A stretch of DNA of 64,000 nucleotides, taken from positions 29,432 to 93,431 of the forward strand of contig JODI01000033.1 of the NCBI GenBank assembly GCA_000720805.1, given 5' to 3'. The DNA comes from Streptomyces violaceoruber. Its GTDB lineage: Bacteria > Actinomycetota > Actinomycetes > Streptomycetales > Streptomycetaceae. Positions within the stretch are counted from its first letter, which is position 1. Every line of letters starts with the position of its first letter. The notes under the pieces are model-generated. The model was not told the DNA's origin, made no database searches, and was given only the letters and a program-made list of their open reading frames with translations. Positions 1 to 7,630 of this stretch are shown one piece after another. The position numbers and the translations under genes were made by a program.

Positions 1-78
1 ACGGGGACGGTGTGCCGACTGGGCACGGAGCACGGGCGGCCGGTGATCGCCGGGTGGAATGTCAGACCCCCGTCGTAA
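1..78 (+). CDS. Possible 3' end of a gene entering from the left edge
   Basis: Reading from base 1 in frame 1 gives 25 residues before a TAA stop at 76-78, with nearly every third codon position G or C, as expected for a Streptomyces gene. The two other forward frames have poorer third-position bias. The fragment is too short to assign to a family. It could be chance; there is no start in the window. Confidence 0.35.
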   Translation, partial: TGTVCRLGTEHGRPVIAGWNVRPPS

Positions 79-128
79 CCTCGGGCATGGGTGGGACCGG
101 TGAGCCGACGCCCAGGGAGGAGCACGCC

Positions 129-773
129 GTGACACGACCGCCGACCGCCGCGCAACGGCGTGTCATCGACGCCGCCGATCCCGTCACCGGGCGGCTGAAG
201 GGTACGCAGACACAGCTCGCGGCGCTGGTCAAGCGGGGACTCGCCTTCCGGCATCCGCGACCACCGCACGACCACTTCCTGACCCCGGCCGGACACCGGA
301 TACGCGAGGCGCCCCCGCAGGCCCCCGCTCCCGCCGGCGCGACGACCCCGGCGCCCGGCGTCTTCACCGCCCGCATCGGCGGCGAGGAGGATGCCCCCGA
401 AGCTGCCCGGGCGCCCGGTCCGTCCCGGACCCGCGAGGTGCACAGCGCCTGGCAGGGCCTGCTGGAGCTGCGCCGGATGACCGACCCGCACGGCGCTACG
501 GACCGGCCCTGCGCCTGGGAGCGCACGCATCTCGTGCAGGCCGCCGCACTCGCCCTGGAGGCCGCCGGGAACCCGCCGGCCGGGCGGGACGGCACCGACG
601 GTTACCGGGTGCGCGCCACCCCGCAGCCGGAGGCCGTCGCCGTGCACGCGCCGGACACCGAGCTGCTGCGGGCCTGCGCGGCCACGCTGGAGCGGGCGGG
701 CTGGCAGGCCGGCGAGCACACGGAGCCGCGGACGAGGGCCCGTTATCTGCTGGCGTCCCCGCGCCGGACGTGA
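129..773 (+). CDS. Hypothetical protein, possible winged-helix N-terminus
   Basis: A 214-residue protein I do not recognise. I chose the GTG at 129 because GGGAGG lies about 8 bases before it; the open frame extends upstream to 12, but that part has no ribosome site. Residues roughly 15-55 contain a short helix pattern and a 'FLTPAGHRI' segment like the wing of small DNA-binding proteins, followed by a Pro/Ala linker and a C-terminal half of about 115 residues with alternating helix/strand character. No signal peptide or membrane segment. A DNA-binding role is a guess. It is 52 bases before the thioesterase gene and may be its transcriptional neighbour. Confidence 0.6.
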   Translation: MTRPPTAAQRRVIDAADPVTGRLKGTQTQLAALVKRGLAFRHPRPPHDHFLTPAGHRIREAPPQAPAPAGATTPAPGVFTARIGGEEDAPEAARAPGPSRTREVHSAWQGLLELRRMTDPHGATDRPCAWERTHLVQAAALALEAAGNPPAGRDGTDGYRVRATPQPEAVAVHAPDTELLRACAATLERAGWQAGEHTEPRTRARYLLASPRRT

Positions 774-825
774 TGAGCATGCCAAGATCGGTCGATCAGA
801 ACGTCCACGACGACAAGGGGAAGCC

Positions 826-1248
826 GTGACCGAACCGTTTGCCGTCCCGGTGACCGTCCGTGGGTACGAGACGGACGTGCAGGGACATCTCAACCAGAGC
901 GTCTACCTCAACTACGCGGAGCACGCCCGCTGGTCACTGCTGAAGGCGGCCGGCATCAGCCAGTCCGGCCTCATCGGCCGGGGAGTGGGCCCGGTGGCCC
1001 TGGAGACCACCCTCCGCTACCGGCGAGAGCTCCTGGCCGGTGACGAGGTCGAGGTGACCTGCGCATTCACCTGGGGTGAGGGAAAGACGTTCCGTATCGA
1101 GCAGACGATCCGCAAGACCGACGGCACGGTCGCGGCCGAGATCACTGCCGTCGGCGGACTGATGGACCTCAAGGAGCGGAGACTGGTGGCGGATCCGCGG
1201 GAGCACTTCAAGGAACTGGCGGCGGATCCGGGGTTGTTCGGCCTGTAG
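826..1248 (+). CDS. Acyl-CoA thioesterase, 4HBT hotdog family
   Basis: A 140-residue single hotdog-fold protein. The early 'RGYETDVQGHLNQSVYLNY' segment matches the 4HBT signature, in which an aspartate a few residues before 'GHLN' acts in hydrolysis of acyl-CoA thioesters. Length is normal for the family. GTG start at 826 with a GGGGAA ribosome site. The acyl substrate cannot be read from sequence. Cytosolic; no export signal. The 250 bases after its stop hold no gene and no clear terminator. Confidence 0.85.
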   Translation: MTEPFAVPVTVRGYETDVQGHLNQSVYLNYAEHARWSLLKAAGISQSGLIGRGVGPVALETTLRYRRELLAGDEVEVTCAFTWGEGKTFRIEQTIRKTDGTVAAEITAVGGLMDLKERRLVADPREHFKELAADPGLFGL

Positions 1249-1498
1249 GGCGTCGCCGGGAGCCGGCGGCGCTGTCGGTACTGGCGGCCCACCGCACCGA
1301 GGGGCTGCCGGCCGGGGGTGCGGAGCCGGTGTCGGCCCGAGCGGGGGTTTGTCAGCCGGCGTGCCGGGTGGCGACGCCGATCGCAGTGGCGGCCTCACAC
1401 CGGCGACGGTGGTGCTGCGGCCGAAGGCCGGGGCGCGCGGCCGGCGCCGGGCGGCCCGGAGCGGCGGCGGGGCCCTCTCCCACCGCCGCTTGCGCCTG

Positions 1499-2353
1499 TC
1501 AGACTCCGGCGAACACGCTCCGGTGGTCCTCGACCCATTCCCGGTAACTTCGCGCCGGCCGTCCCAACGCCTTCCGTACGTCATCGGTGACCAGGGAGTT
1601 GCCGCCCTCGCGGGCGAACAGCAGGCCGCCCAGGACGCTCTCCACAGCCGCCTCGTCCATTCCCGAGGCCGCCAGCTGGGCGCGGATCCGGTCCGGCGAG
1701 AGGTCTGAAGTCCCCACCGGGTGTCCCACCACGGTGGCGACCGCGGCGGCCTGGTCGGCGACGGTGATCGCCTCGGGCCCGGTCAGTGTGTACGTCCGCC
1801 CGGAGTGCCGGGAGTCGGTCAGCGCCGCGACGGCCGTCTCGGACACGTCACGCGGGTCGACGACCCCCTGCCGGCCGTCCCCGGTCATGTTGGGCACCGG
1901 GCGGCCCGCACGCACCGCCTCCGCCCAGCCGAGGGTGTTCGACGCGAAGGACGAGGGCCGCAGGATCGTCCACTCCGACCCGCCGGCCCGCAGGGCCTCC
2001 TCCCCCGGAAGATGCCAGGTGCCGAAGGGGCCGTAGGCCGGGTCTCCGGTACCGACGGAGGAGAGCTTCACGATCCGGGCGACGCCCGCTGCCCGCGCCG
2101 CCGTGACCAGCCGGGCGTCCCGCCCGCCGTCGGCCGGCCCGAGTACGGCCACCAGGAACACGGCCGTCGCCCCGGCCAGCGCCGCCTCCACCGACTCCAC
2201 GTCGAGGAAGTCCCCCCGCGCCACCTCCACACCCTCGGGCAGCCGGGCCTTCGCCGGGTCCCGGGTCATGGCGCGCACCTTCTCGCCGCGCGCCGCGAGC
2301 TGTCGTACCACTTCACTGCCGATGGTGCCCGTGGCACCGGTCACTAGGATCAT
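1499..2353 (-). CDS. NmrA/SDR-type NAD(P)-binding protein
   Basis: A 284-residue atypical short-chain dehydrogenase/NmrA-like protein. The N-terminus 'MILVTGATGTIGSEVVRQL' holds the GxxGxxG nucleotide-binding loop, followed by strands and helices typical of QOR2/NmrA redox-sensing relatives. The Tyr-x-x-x-Lys pair of classical SDRs is not evident, as usual in this branch. The frame is open far upstream, but the ATG at 2353 begins exactly at the Rossmann strand and has GGAGGC before it. It is divergent from an AraC-type regulator across 96 bases, a layout that suggests control by that neighbour. Substrate unknown. Confidence 0.85.
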   Translation of the reverse strand: MILVTGATGTIGSEVVRQLAARGEKVRAMTRDPAKARLPEGVEVARGDFLDVESVEAALAGATAVFLVAVLGPADGGRDARLVTAARAAGVARIVKLSSVGTGDPAYGPFGTWHLPGEEALRAGGSEWTILRPSSFASNTLGWAEAVRAGRPVPNMTGDGRQGVVDPRDVSETAVAALTDSRHSGRTYTLTGPEAITVADQAAAVATVVGHPVGTSDLSPDRIRAQLAASGMDEAAVESVLGGLLFAREGGNSLVTDDVRKALGRPARSYREWVEDHRSVFAGV

Positions 2354-2449
2354 GGCCTCCACGCTGGCGGGCGGATGCCCCCGGCCGCTAGGAGATTCCG
2401 GCACGGTTGCGGCACCCCCGCGAGCGGGGCGCGCGCCTACCGTAGGAGG

Positions 2450-3247
2450 GTGACCGATGCCCTCGCCGAGCGCGCCCTGACCGTCCCCACCGCCCTGCGT
2501 CCCTGGATCACCGGTATCGAGTCGGTGGGCGTCGGGGAGGAACTGCCGGCGTCCTTCGCCCAGGTGCCGGACACGGCGACGAAGTTGGTGGTGCGGGTCG
2601 AGGCGGGCGGCCGTCGCGACACGCTGGTCATCGGTCCGCGCACCCGTGCCTCGTACCACGCGGACGCGGACCGGCGGGCGGCGTCCTGCGTCCAGGTGAG
2701 CCTGGGTCCGGGTACGGTACGTCCCCTGCTCGGCACCGCGGCGGTCGACCTCGTGGGGAGGGCTGTGCCGCTGGGCGAGTTGCCGGCCGGGACGGCACGC
2801 CGACTCTCCCGGGAACTGGCCGAGTTGCCGCCGGAGGAGATGCTCGCGTACTTGGCCGACCGGCTCCCCGACCCGACGGCCGCCGACCGCTCGCGCACCC
2901 GGTTGTTGCGGGCCGCCGTCGACGCCCTGTCGACGCGGTCGGGTCACGCCCCCGCGCAGGTCAAGGAGGTCGCCCGCGAACTCGCCGTCAGCGAGCGGCA
3001 ATTACGCAACCTGTTCACACAGGGCGTGGGCCTCTCCCCCAAGCACTACGCCCGTATCGACCGCGTACGCCATGTCCTGACCGAGGCGCCTCGGACCGAC
3101 TGGGCGGAACTGGCGGCCGCCACCGGCTACTACGACCAGTCCCACATGACGGCCGACTTCCGCACCCTGATGGGCGTCCCGCCCCGGTCCTACTTCACCG
3201 GCCGGCTCCCGGCCGCCCAGCCCTGTCGGGCGTTCCGCCGGGCGTGA
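2450..3247 (+). CDS. AraC-family transcriptional regulator
   Basis: A 265-residue regulator with an N-terminal ligand-sensing half and a C-terminal AraC double helix-turn-helix: 'ELAVSERQLRNLF' is the first HTH and 'AAATGYYDQSHMTADFR' the conserved second. The GTG at 2450 directly follows AGGAGG; that spacing is very short, so the start is not certain, but the conserved region begins soon after. Divergent from the NmrA-like gene, which is its likely target. The ligand is unknown. Confidence 0.85.
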   Translation: MTDALAERALTVPTALRPWITGIESVGVGEELPASFAQVPDTATKLVVRVEAGGRRDTLVIGPRTRASYHADADRRAASCVQVSLGPGTVRPLLGTAAVDLVGRAVPLGELPAGTARRLSRELAELPPEEMLAYLADRLPDPTAADRSRTRLLRAAVDALSTRSGHAPAQVKEVARELAVSERQLRNLFTQGVGLSPKHYARIDRVRHVLTEAPRTDWAELAAATGYYDQSHMTADFRTLMGVPPRSYFTGRLPAAQPCRAFRRA

Positions 3248-3304
3248 CGCCCGGCGTTCGGTGGACAACGGTGGCCGTGTCCGGGGGCGGGTACGTCCAA
3301 CTGG

Positions 3305-4678
3305 TCAGCTCTGGGCGGCGATCCGCGCCAGTCGCTGTGCCTCCTCGCGGGTGGAGCGGGCGATCTCGTCCTCGTCGGCGGTCAGCAGCCGGTTGTTCTC
3401 GACGATCTGCCTGCCGTTCACGAAGGACGCCGTCACCGGGGCCGCCGCACCGAGGACCAGCGCGGTCACCGGGTCGGCGATGGAGGCGTGGGCGAGGGTG
3501 TCCAGCCTCCAGAGCACCAGGTCGGCCAGCTTGCCGGGCTCCAGGGAACCGATCTCCGCGCTGCGGCCCAGGACTTGGGCGCCGCCGTAGGTGCCGAGGC
3601 GCAGGGCCTGGCGGGCGTTCAGGGCCGCCTCGCGATGGGCGCCGAGACGGTTGACGAGGAGGGCGTTGCGCAGTTCCGTGTGGAGTTCGCCGGACTCGTT
3701 GGAGGCGGTGCCGTCGACGCCGAGGCCGACGGGGACGCCGGCCGCGAGCATGTCCGGGACCCGTGCGATGCCGGCGGCCAGGCGGGCGTTGGACGACGGG
3801 CAGTGGGCGACGCCCGTCCTCGTCCGGGCGAAGGCGTCGATGTCGGAGTCGTTCATGTGGACGCAGTGCGCCATCCACACGTCCTCGCCGAGCCAGCCGG
3901 TGGACTCGAAGTAGTCGGTCGGGCCCATGCCGAACAGTTCCTTGCAGAACTGCTCCTCCTCGACCGTCTCCGAGCCGTGGGTGTGCAGCCGTACGCCGAG
4001 GCGACGGGCCAACTCGGCACCCTCACGCATGAGTTCGGTGGAGACGGAGAAGGGCGAGCAGGGGGCGACGGCGACCTGGGTCATCGCGCCGAAGGAGGCG
4101 TCGTGGTGCTGCCCGACGGTCTCCTCGGTGGCGGCGAGGGCGCCCTGAAGGGTCTCCACGGCGAAGTCCGGCGGCAGTCCGCCGTCCTTCTCGCTGCGGT
4201 CCATGGAGCCGCGGGCGAGGGTGAAGCGGACGCCCATCTCACGGGCGGCGCCGATGATCGCGCCGGACAGGTCGCCGGAGCCCTGCGGGTAGACGTAGTG
4301 GTGGTCCATGGCGGTGGTGACGCCGCCGCGGGCCATCATCGCGAGCGAGCCCTGGGCGGCCGCGCGGACCATCTGCTCGTCGATGCGCGCCCAGGTCGGG
4401 TACAGCGCGACCAGCCAGTCGAACAGGTTGTGGTCGGTGGCCAGGCCCCGGGTGATCCACTGGTAGAAGTGGTGGTGGGTGTTGACCAGGCCGGGCGTCA
4501 CGAGGTGCCCGGTGGCGTCGATACGGCGTACGACGTTCTCCAGGCCCTCGGGGGCCCTGCCTTCGCCGACCGACTCGATGCGGTGGTCGGCGATGACGAC
4601 GTGTCCGGAGGCGTACTCGGTGTCGTCGGCGTCCACGGTCGCGATCGAACAGTTCTCGATGACGATGCGCTGTGCCAT
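3305..4678 (-). CDS. 8-oxoguanine deaminase
   Basis: A 457-residue amidohydrolase predicted to deaminate 8-oxoguanine to urate, feeding the urate oxidase encoded just upstream. The metal site is visible: 'NTHHHFYQW' near residue 66, 'HTHGSE' around 230, 'HCVHMND' around 265 and the metal-binding aspartate in 'GVDGTASNE' around 320. The 'GTASNE' end and full length fit the 8-oxoguanine deaminase/AtzB-like branch better than guanine deaminase or adenosine deaminase. It is the last gene of the minus-strand urate operon, 102 bases after the urate oxidase stop. Related deaminases of atrazine-type substrates are the main alternative. Confidence 0.87.
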   Translation of the reverse strand: MAQRIVIENCSIATVDADDTEYASGHVVIADHRIESVGEGRAPEGLENVVRRIDATGHLVTPGLVNTHHHFYQWITRGLATDHNLFDWLVALYPTWARIDEQMVRAAAQGSLAMMARGGVTTAMDHHYVYPQGSGDLSGAIIGAAREMGVRFTLARGSMDRSEKDGGLPPDFAVETLQGALAATEETVGQHHDASFGAMTQVAVAPCSPFSVSTELMREGAELARRLGVRLHTHGSETVEEEQFCKELFGMGPTDYFESTGWLGEDVWMAHCVHMNDSDIDAFARTRTGVAHCPSSNARLAAGIARVPDMLAAGVPVGLGVDGTASNESGELHTELRNALLVNRLGAHREAALNARQALRLGTYGGAQVLGRSAEIGSLEPGKLADLVLWRLDTLAHASIADPVTALVLGAAAPVTASFVNGRQIVENNRLLTADEDEIARSTREEAQRLARIAAQS

Positions 4679-4699
4679 CGTTCGTCCTCTGCTCTCAAT

Positions 4700-4753
4700 G
4701 AGTTCGATGAGTTCGATGAGTCCGGCGGGTCCGGCGGGTCCGGTGTGTTCGGT
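4700..4753. repeat. 9-bp tandem repeat, 6 units
   Basis: Six consecutive 9-mers drift from GAGTTCGAT (two copies) through GAGTCCGGC and GGGTCCGGC to GGGTCCGGT and GTGTTCGGT. The array fills most of the gap between the 8-oxoguanine deaminase start and the urate oxidase stop. It is not in a gene on either strand that I can support. Confidence 0.85.
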
Positions 4754-4780
4754 AGGCCGGTGTCCGTGACCGTGTCCGCG

Positions 4781-5710
4781 TCAGAGGTTGGTGAGGTCCA
4801 CCGGGATCCGCGCCTCGCGGCCGTCCCGGAGGACGGTGGCCTCGATCAGGCCGTAGGGACGGTCGGCGGCGAAGTACACCGCGCCGTCGGCGGTGTCGTT
4901 CTTCAGGCCGAACGGTTCGAGGTCGACGAGGAAGTGGTGCTTGTTCGGCAGTGAGAAGCGGACCTCGTCGAGTTCGCCGCGGTGGTCGATGATGCGGGCG
5001 CCCATCGCGTACAGCGTCTGCTGCAGCGAGAGCGAGTAGGTCTCGGCGAAGGCCTGGAGCAGGTGCCGCTTCGTCTGCGCGTAGGACTCCTCCCAGTCCG
5101 GCATCGGCTCGGCGTCGTCGCTCCAGCCGAACCGCCAGCGACCGGAGACCTCGGTGGCCAGGATCCGGTCGTGGGCCTCCTTCAGCGTCGTGTACTTGTC
5201 CTTGGCATAGCCCCAGAACTCCGAGTCCGTCGAGTTCATCACGACGAGGTCCTTGAGCCCGGAGACGACCTCCCAGGTCGCGCCGTCGTACGTGATCTGG
5301 GTCAGCCGGGTCTCCTGGCCCTGCCGTACGAACGAGTGCGCACCCTTCCCGGAGTGCTCGATCCGCTCCCAGGCGTACTCCTCGATACGGATCCGGGCCC
5401 GGTGGATCGGCTCCTGGCTCGTCACGAAGTGCCGGGCGAGGTGGATGCCGAACTGCTCGGCGGACTCGATGCCGTGCTCCTTGGCGAACGCGTACACCGT
5501 GTTCTTGGTGGTGTCGGTCGGCAGCACGTTGGTGTTCGAGCCGGAGTAGTGGACCTCGTCCATGTCGCCGCTCAGCGACACGGACACGTTCAGGTCCTTG
5601 ATGTGGTGGGTGGCGCCGTCCCGCGTGATCTTGACGACTCGGTTCTCGGCCTTGCCGTACTGGTTCTGTCCCAGCATCACAGGGCGGGCGGGGCGGGAAT
5701 TGTCTGCCAT
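4781..5710 (-). CDS. Urate oxidase (uricase)
   Basis: A 309-residue cofactor-free urate oxidase, converting urate plus oxygen to 5-hydroxyisourate and hydrogen peroxide. Both tandem T-fold halves are present. The early lysine of 'NQYGKAENRVVK' and the threonine in 'NVLPTDTTKNTVYAF' form the expected Lys-Thr dyad, and the later 'KHHFLVDLEPFG' is the second-half signature. Length is normal. The start ATG is 6 bases after the HIU hydrolase stop, so the two are co-transcribed. Its product goes to the neighbouring HIU hydrolase, then to OHCU decarboxylase, giving allantoin. Confidence 0.96.
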   Translation of the reverse strand: MADNSRPARPVMLGQNQYGKAENRVVKITRDGATHHIKDLNVSVSLSGDMDEVHYSGSNTNVLPTDTTKNTVYAFAKEHGIESAEQFGIHLARHFVTSQEPIHRARIRIEEYAWERIEHSGKGAHSFVRQGQETRLTQITYDGATWEVVSGLKDLVVMNSTDSEFWGYAKDKYTTLKEAHDRILATEVSGRWRFGWSDDAEPMPDWEESYAQTKRHLLQAFAETYSLSLQQTLYAMGARIIDHRGELDEVRFSLPNKHHFLVDLEPFGLKNDTADGAVYFAADRPYGLIEATVLRDGREARIPVDLTNL

Positions 5711-5716
5711 CTCTAG

Positions 5717-6163
5717 CTAGCTCCCTCGGTATACGGAGTAGCCGAACGGGTTGAGCAGCAGCGGTACGTGGTAGTGCTCGCCCGGCACGACGGCGAACGT
5801 GATCGCCACCTCCGGGAAGAACACCGGCCCGCTGTCCCGATTCGCGGGGGCGTCCTGCTGCGGATCGGCCTGCTTCTTCTTCGGACTCTCGGAACGCTCA
5901 GGATTCTCGGAACGCCCAGAACTCTCGGAACGCTCGAAATACGCCTCGACCGCGAAGTCGAGCCGTACATGGGTCGTCCCCTCCGGCAGTGCCGGCAGGT
6001 CCTTGCACCGGCCGTCCGCGTCGGTCGTGGATCCGCCGAGCGTCTGCCAGTCCGCTGCCCGGCCGCTGCGGGCGGAGAGCTGGACGGCGACGCCCGCGGC
6101 GGGACGGCCGACAGAGGTGTCCAGGATGTGCGTGGACACGGAGGCGGTGGTGCTGGTGGTCAT
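5717..6163 (-). CDS. 5-hydroxyisourate hydrolase with an inserted repeat loop
   Basis: Transthyretin-related hydrolase that opens 5-hydroxyisourate to OHCU. The N-terminal 'VSTHILDTSVGRPAAGV' and C-terminal 'HYHVPLLLNPFGYSVYRGS' are the family signatures, including the catalytic His residues and the terminal YRG(S). At 148 residues it is about 35 longer than usual. The excess lies between 'AYFE' (residue 77) and 'VFFPEV' (residue 114): a Ser/Glu/Arg-rich run made of three six-residue repeats, then a Lys/Gln/Asp-rich run. The join is normally a short loop, so the core may remain intact. Stop is 6 bases before urate oxidase; start is 3 bases after the OHCU decarboxylase stop. Confidence 0.93.
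   Translation of the reverse strand: MTTSTTASVSTHILDTSVGRPAAGVAVQLSARSGRAADWQTLGGSTTDADGRCKDLPALPEGTTHVRLDFAVEAYFERSESSGRSENPERSESPKKKQADPQQDAPANRDSGPVFFPEVAITFAVVPGEHYHVPLLLNPFGYSVYRGS
5886..5939. repeat. 18-bp tandem repeat inside the HIU hydrolase gene
   Basis: Three 18-bp units begin at 5886, 5904 and 5922, each starting with YTCTCGGAACGC. A weaker 9-bp sub-period can be seen. On the coding strand they encode ERSESS, GRSENP and ERSESP. The array is in frame and explains half of the extra length of the enzyme. Confidence 0.9.
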
Positions 6164-6165
6164 TC

Positions 6166-6678
6166 TCAGGCGTCCTCTTCGACGAGTCGGGCCAGCCGGA
6201 TACGGTTGATCTTGCCCAGCTCGACGCGGACGATCTCCCGCTCCCGCTCCGGCGAGTTCCCGATCCGCTCCCTGACCGCGTCGCGCATCTGCTCACCGGT
6301 CAGGCCGGTGGCGCAGATCAGGAAGACGTGTCCGAACCTGTCCTCGTAGACCATGCTCATGTACCGCATCTCCGCCCTGACCTTCTCGGACGCGTCGGCC
6401 ATTCCGCTCTGTTCGCGCGCCGAGGTCGGGTCGCCGGGCTTGGGGCGGCCGATCGGCGGGTGCCCGGCCATCGCCTGAGCGAGGTCCTCGGCGGTCAGCT
6501 CGGCCGTCGCGGCGTCACCGGCGGCGTAGAGCTCGTCGGCGGTGGTGTAGGGGCGGGCGGCGAGCAGCCGGTTCGCCCAGGCGGTGGAGGCGCACACCTC
6601 CTGGAGTGCGGCGAGGGCCGCGTGTTCCTCCAGGTCGTTGAACCGGGCCAGGCCCGGGGGCGTGGAAGTCGACGTCAC
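6166..6678 (-). CDS. OHCU decarboxylase
   Basis: A 170-residue all-helical 2-oxo-4-hydroxy-4-carboxy-5-ureidoimidazoline decarboxylase, which completes conversion of urate to S-allantoin. The catalytic histidine is in 'AMAGHPPIGRP' and the conserved glutamate in 'SAREQSGM'; 'YEDRFGHVFLICATG' is the typical C-terminal signature. Length is normal. It is the first gene of the urate operon (OHCU decarboxylase, HIU hydrolase, urate oxidase, 8-oxoguanine deaminase). The 124-base gap upstream carries two inverted-repeat candidates for control. Confidence 0.95.
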   Translation of the reverse strand: MTSTSTPPGLARFNDLEEHAALAALQEVCASTAWANRLLAARPYTTADELYAAGDAATAELTAEDLAQAMAGHPPIGRPKPGDPTSAREQSGMADASEKVRAEMRYMSMVYEDRFGHVFLICATGLTGEQMRDAVRERIGNSPEREREIVRVELGKINRIRLARLVEEDA

Positions 6679-6752
6679 GGGAGCCTCCGTGGCCGCGAAC
6701 GGCCGTCGTACTGATCGGGCTGCCGCCAGCTAACGCCCTTCCGGAGGCGTCG

Positions 6753-6785
6753 TCAACAGTTTGTTGAAAATTCCGGGTTACGAAA
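6753..6785. promoter_or_regulatory. Candidate operators of the urate operon
   Basis: Two motifs lie between the HTH gene and the OHCU decarboxylase start. At 6753-6767 is a perfect 6-3-6 inverted repeat, TCAACA-GTT-TGTTGA. At 6771-6785 is TTCCGGGTTACGAAA, which matches 12 of 15 positions of the palindrome upstream of hydroxypyruvate isomerase. Position suggests operator sites; the binding protein is unknown. Confidence 0.5.
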
Positions 6786-6802
6786 GCCCGCCGGCTCCGC
6801 GA

Positions 6803-7168
6803 TCAGCCCTTCTCGCGGTTCAGGTAGTTGTAGACCGTGAAGCGGCTCACCCCGAGCGCGCTCGCCACGGTCTCCACGCCGTGCCGCACGGAGAAGGCGC
6901 CGCGCGCCTCGAGTATCCGTACGACCTCCTGCTTGGCCTTGCGGTCCAGGTCGGCCAGGGGTTTGCCCTTCTTGCGCTCCATGGCGGCCAGGATGTGATC
7001 GAGGGAGTCGGCCAGCTGCGGCAGCCGTACGGCGACCACCTCCGCCCCCTTCCAGGAGAGCACGACATCGTCGGGGCCGGCCTCGTCCGGCGGGAGCATC
7101 TCGCCGCCCATCGCGTCGACCAGCGGCTTCACGGCCGTGATGAAGGGCTCGTCCGCGGTGCCGGTCAC
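6803..7168 (-). CDS. Small HTH_22 (YheO/DauR-type) DNA-binding protein
   Basis: A 121-residue protein with a C-terminal helix-turn-helix: 'RGAFSVRHGVETVASALGV' followed by 'SRFTVYNYLN', the pattern of the HTH_22 domain of YheO/DauR regulators. It lacks the large N-terminal PAS-like domain of those proteins and has only about 60 residues before the HTH. Its start overlaps the preceding gene stop by ATGA. Its place directly upstream of the urate operon, on the same strand, makes it a candidate local regulator. Confidence 0.8.
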   Translation of the reverse strand: MTGTADEPFITAVKPLVDAMGGEMLPPDEAGPDDVVLSWKGAEVVAVRLPQLADSLDHILAAMERKKGKPLADLDRKAKQEVVRILEARGAFSVRHGVETVASALGVSRFTVYNYLNREKG

Positions 7169-7446
7169 TTCCCGCCCTCCCCGGCCACCCGCTCGCCGGC
7201 CACGCCCTCACCGATCACATTGAGCTGGAGGGAGATCCGGGTGGCACCGGACTGCAGGGTGCGGCGCAGCAGGTCGTCCACCGCGGTGAGTACGGCGTCG
7301 GCACCGCCTTCGGCCGTGTTGCCGAACGGGCCGACGTCCACCGCGTCCAGGTCGGCCGCCTCGATGACCTCGCGGGCCACCAGCGCGTGCGCGGGCGGCT
7401 GGTCCAGGTCGAAGGGCTCGGTCGTGAACTCCACTCTCAATCGCAC
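7165..7446 (-). CDS. Thiamine-binding-like protein (MTH1187/DUF77 fold)
   Basis: About 93 residues. 'VDVGPFGNTAEG' and the following 'VLTAVDDLLRRTLQSGATRISLQLNV' match the pattern of the MTH1187/YkoF thiamine-binding family (a G-x-T-x-x-EG turn, then a helix and a closing strand). I start at the GTG at 7446, where the conserved strand begins; the open frame extends to 7521 but that part is remnant DNA. Overlaps the next gene by ATGA, so the two are probably co-translated. Whether it binds thiamine or another small ligand is unknown. Confidence 0.7.
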   Translation of the reverse strand: MRLRVEFTTEPFDLDQPPAHALVAREVIEAADLDAVDVGPFGNTAEGGADAVLTAVDDLLRRTLQSGATRISLQLNVIGEGVAGERVAGEGGK

Positions 7447-7485
7447 TATGCCCCCATGGCATCGGCTCCGAACTGCACGTTCTCC

Positions 7486-7499
7486 CAGCCTTCGGGCTG
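7486..7499. terminator. Small UUCG hairpin
   Basis: CAGCC-TTCG-GGCTG forms a 5-bp stem with a stable UUCG tetraloop, in the short gap upstream of the thiamine-binding-like gene and beside an integrase remnant. It may be a weak terminator or part of a relic. Confidence 0.35.
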
Positions 7500-7516
7500 A
7501 GGGGGCACATCTTCGG

Positions 7517-7600
7517 GGCACCTCTCGGTATATGCCCCAGTCGCTCCGACACGACCTTAACGGACTCCCCCGCGGCGATCAGCACACATGCGCAGTCCTG
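7517..7600 (-). pseudogene. Remnant of a tyrosine recombinase C-terminus
   Basis: The minus strand from about 7600 down to 7517 reads 'VLIAAGESVKVVSERLGH', a near-exact match to the segment just before the catalytic His/Tyr of actinophage and integrative-element integrases. The arginine box upstream and the tyrosine box downstream are absent; the reading continues into unrelated sequence. This is a relic about 25 residues long, marking an old insertion. No attachment repeat or tRNA gene was seen beside it. Confidence 0.6.
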
Positions 7601-7630
7601 TGGTAGCGACCGGAGGCCGGGTGTCCGGTG

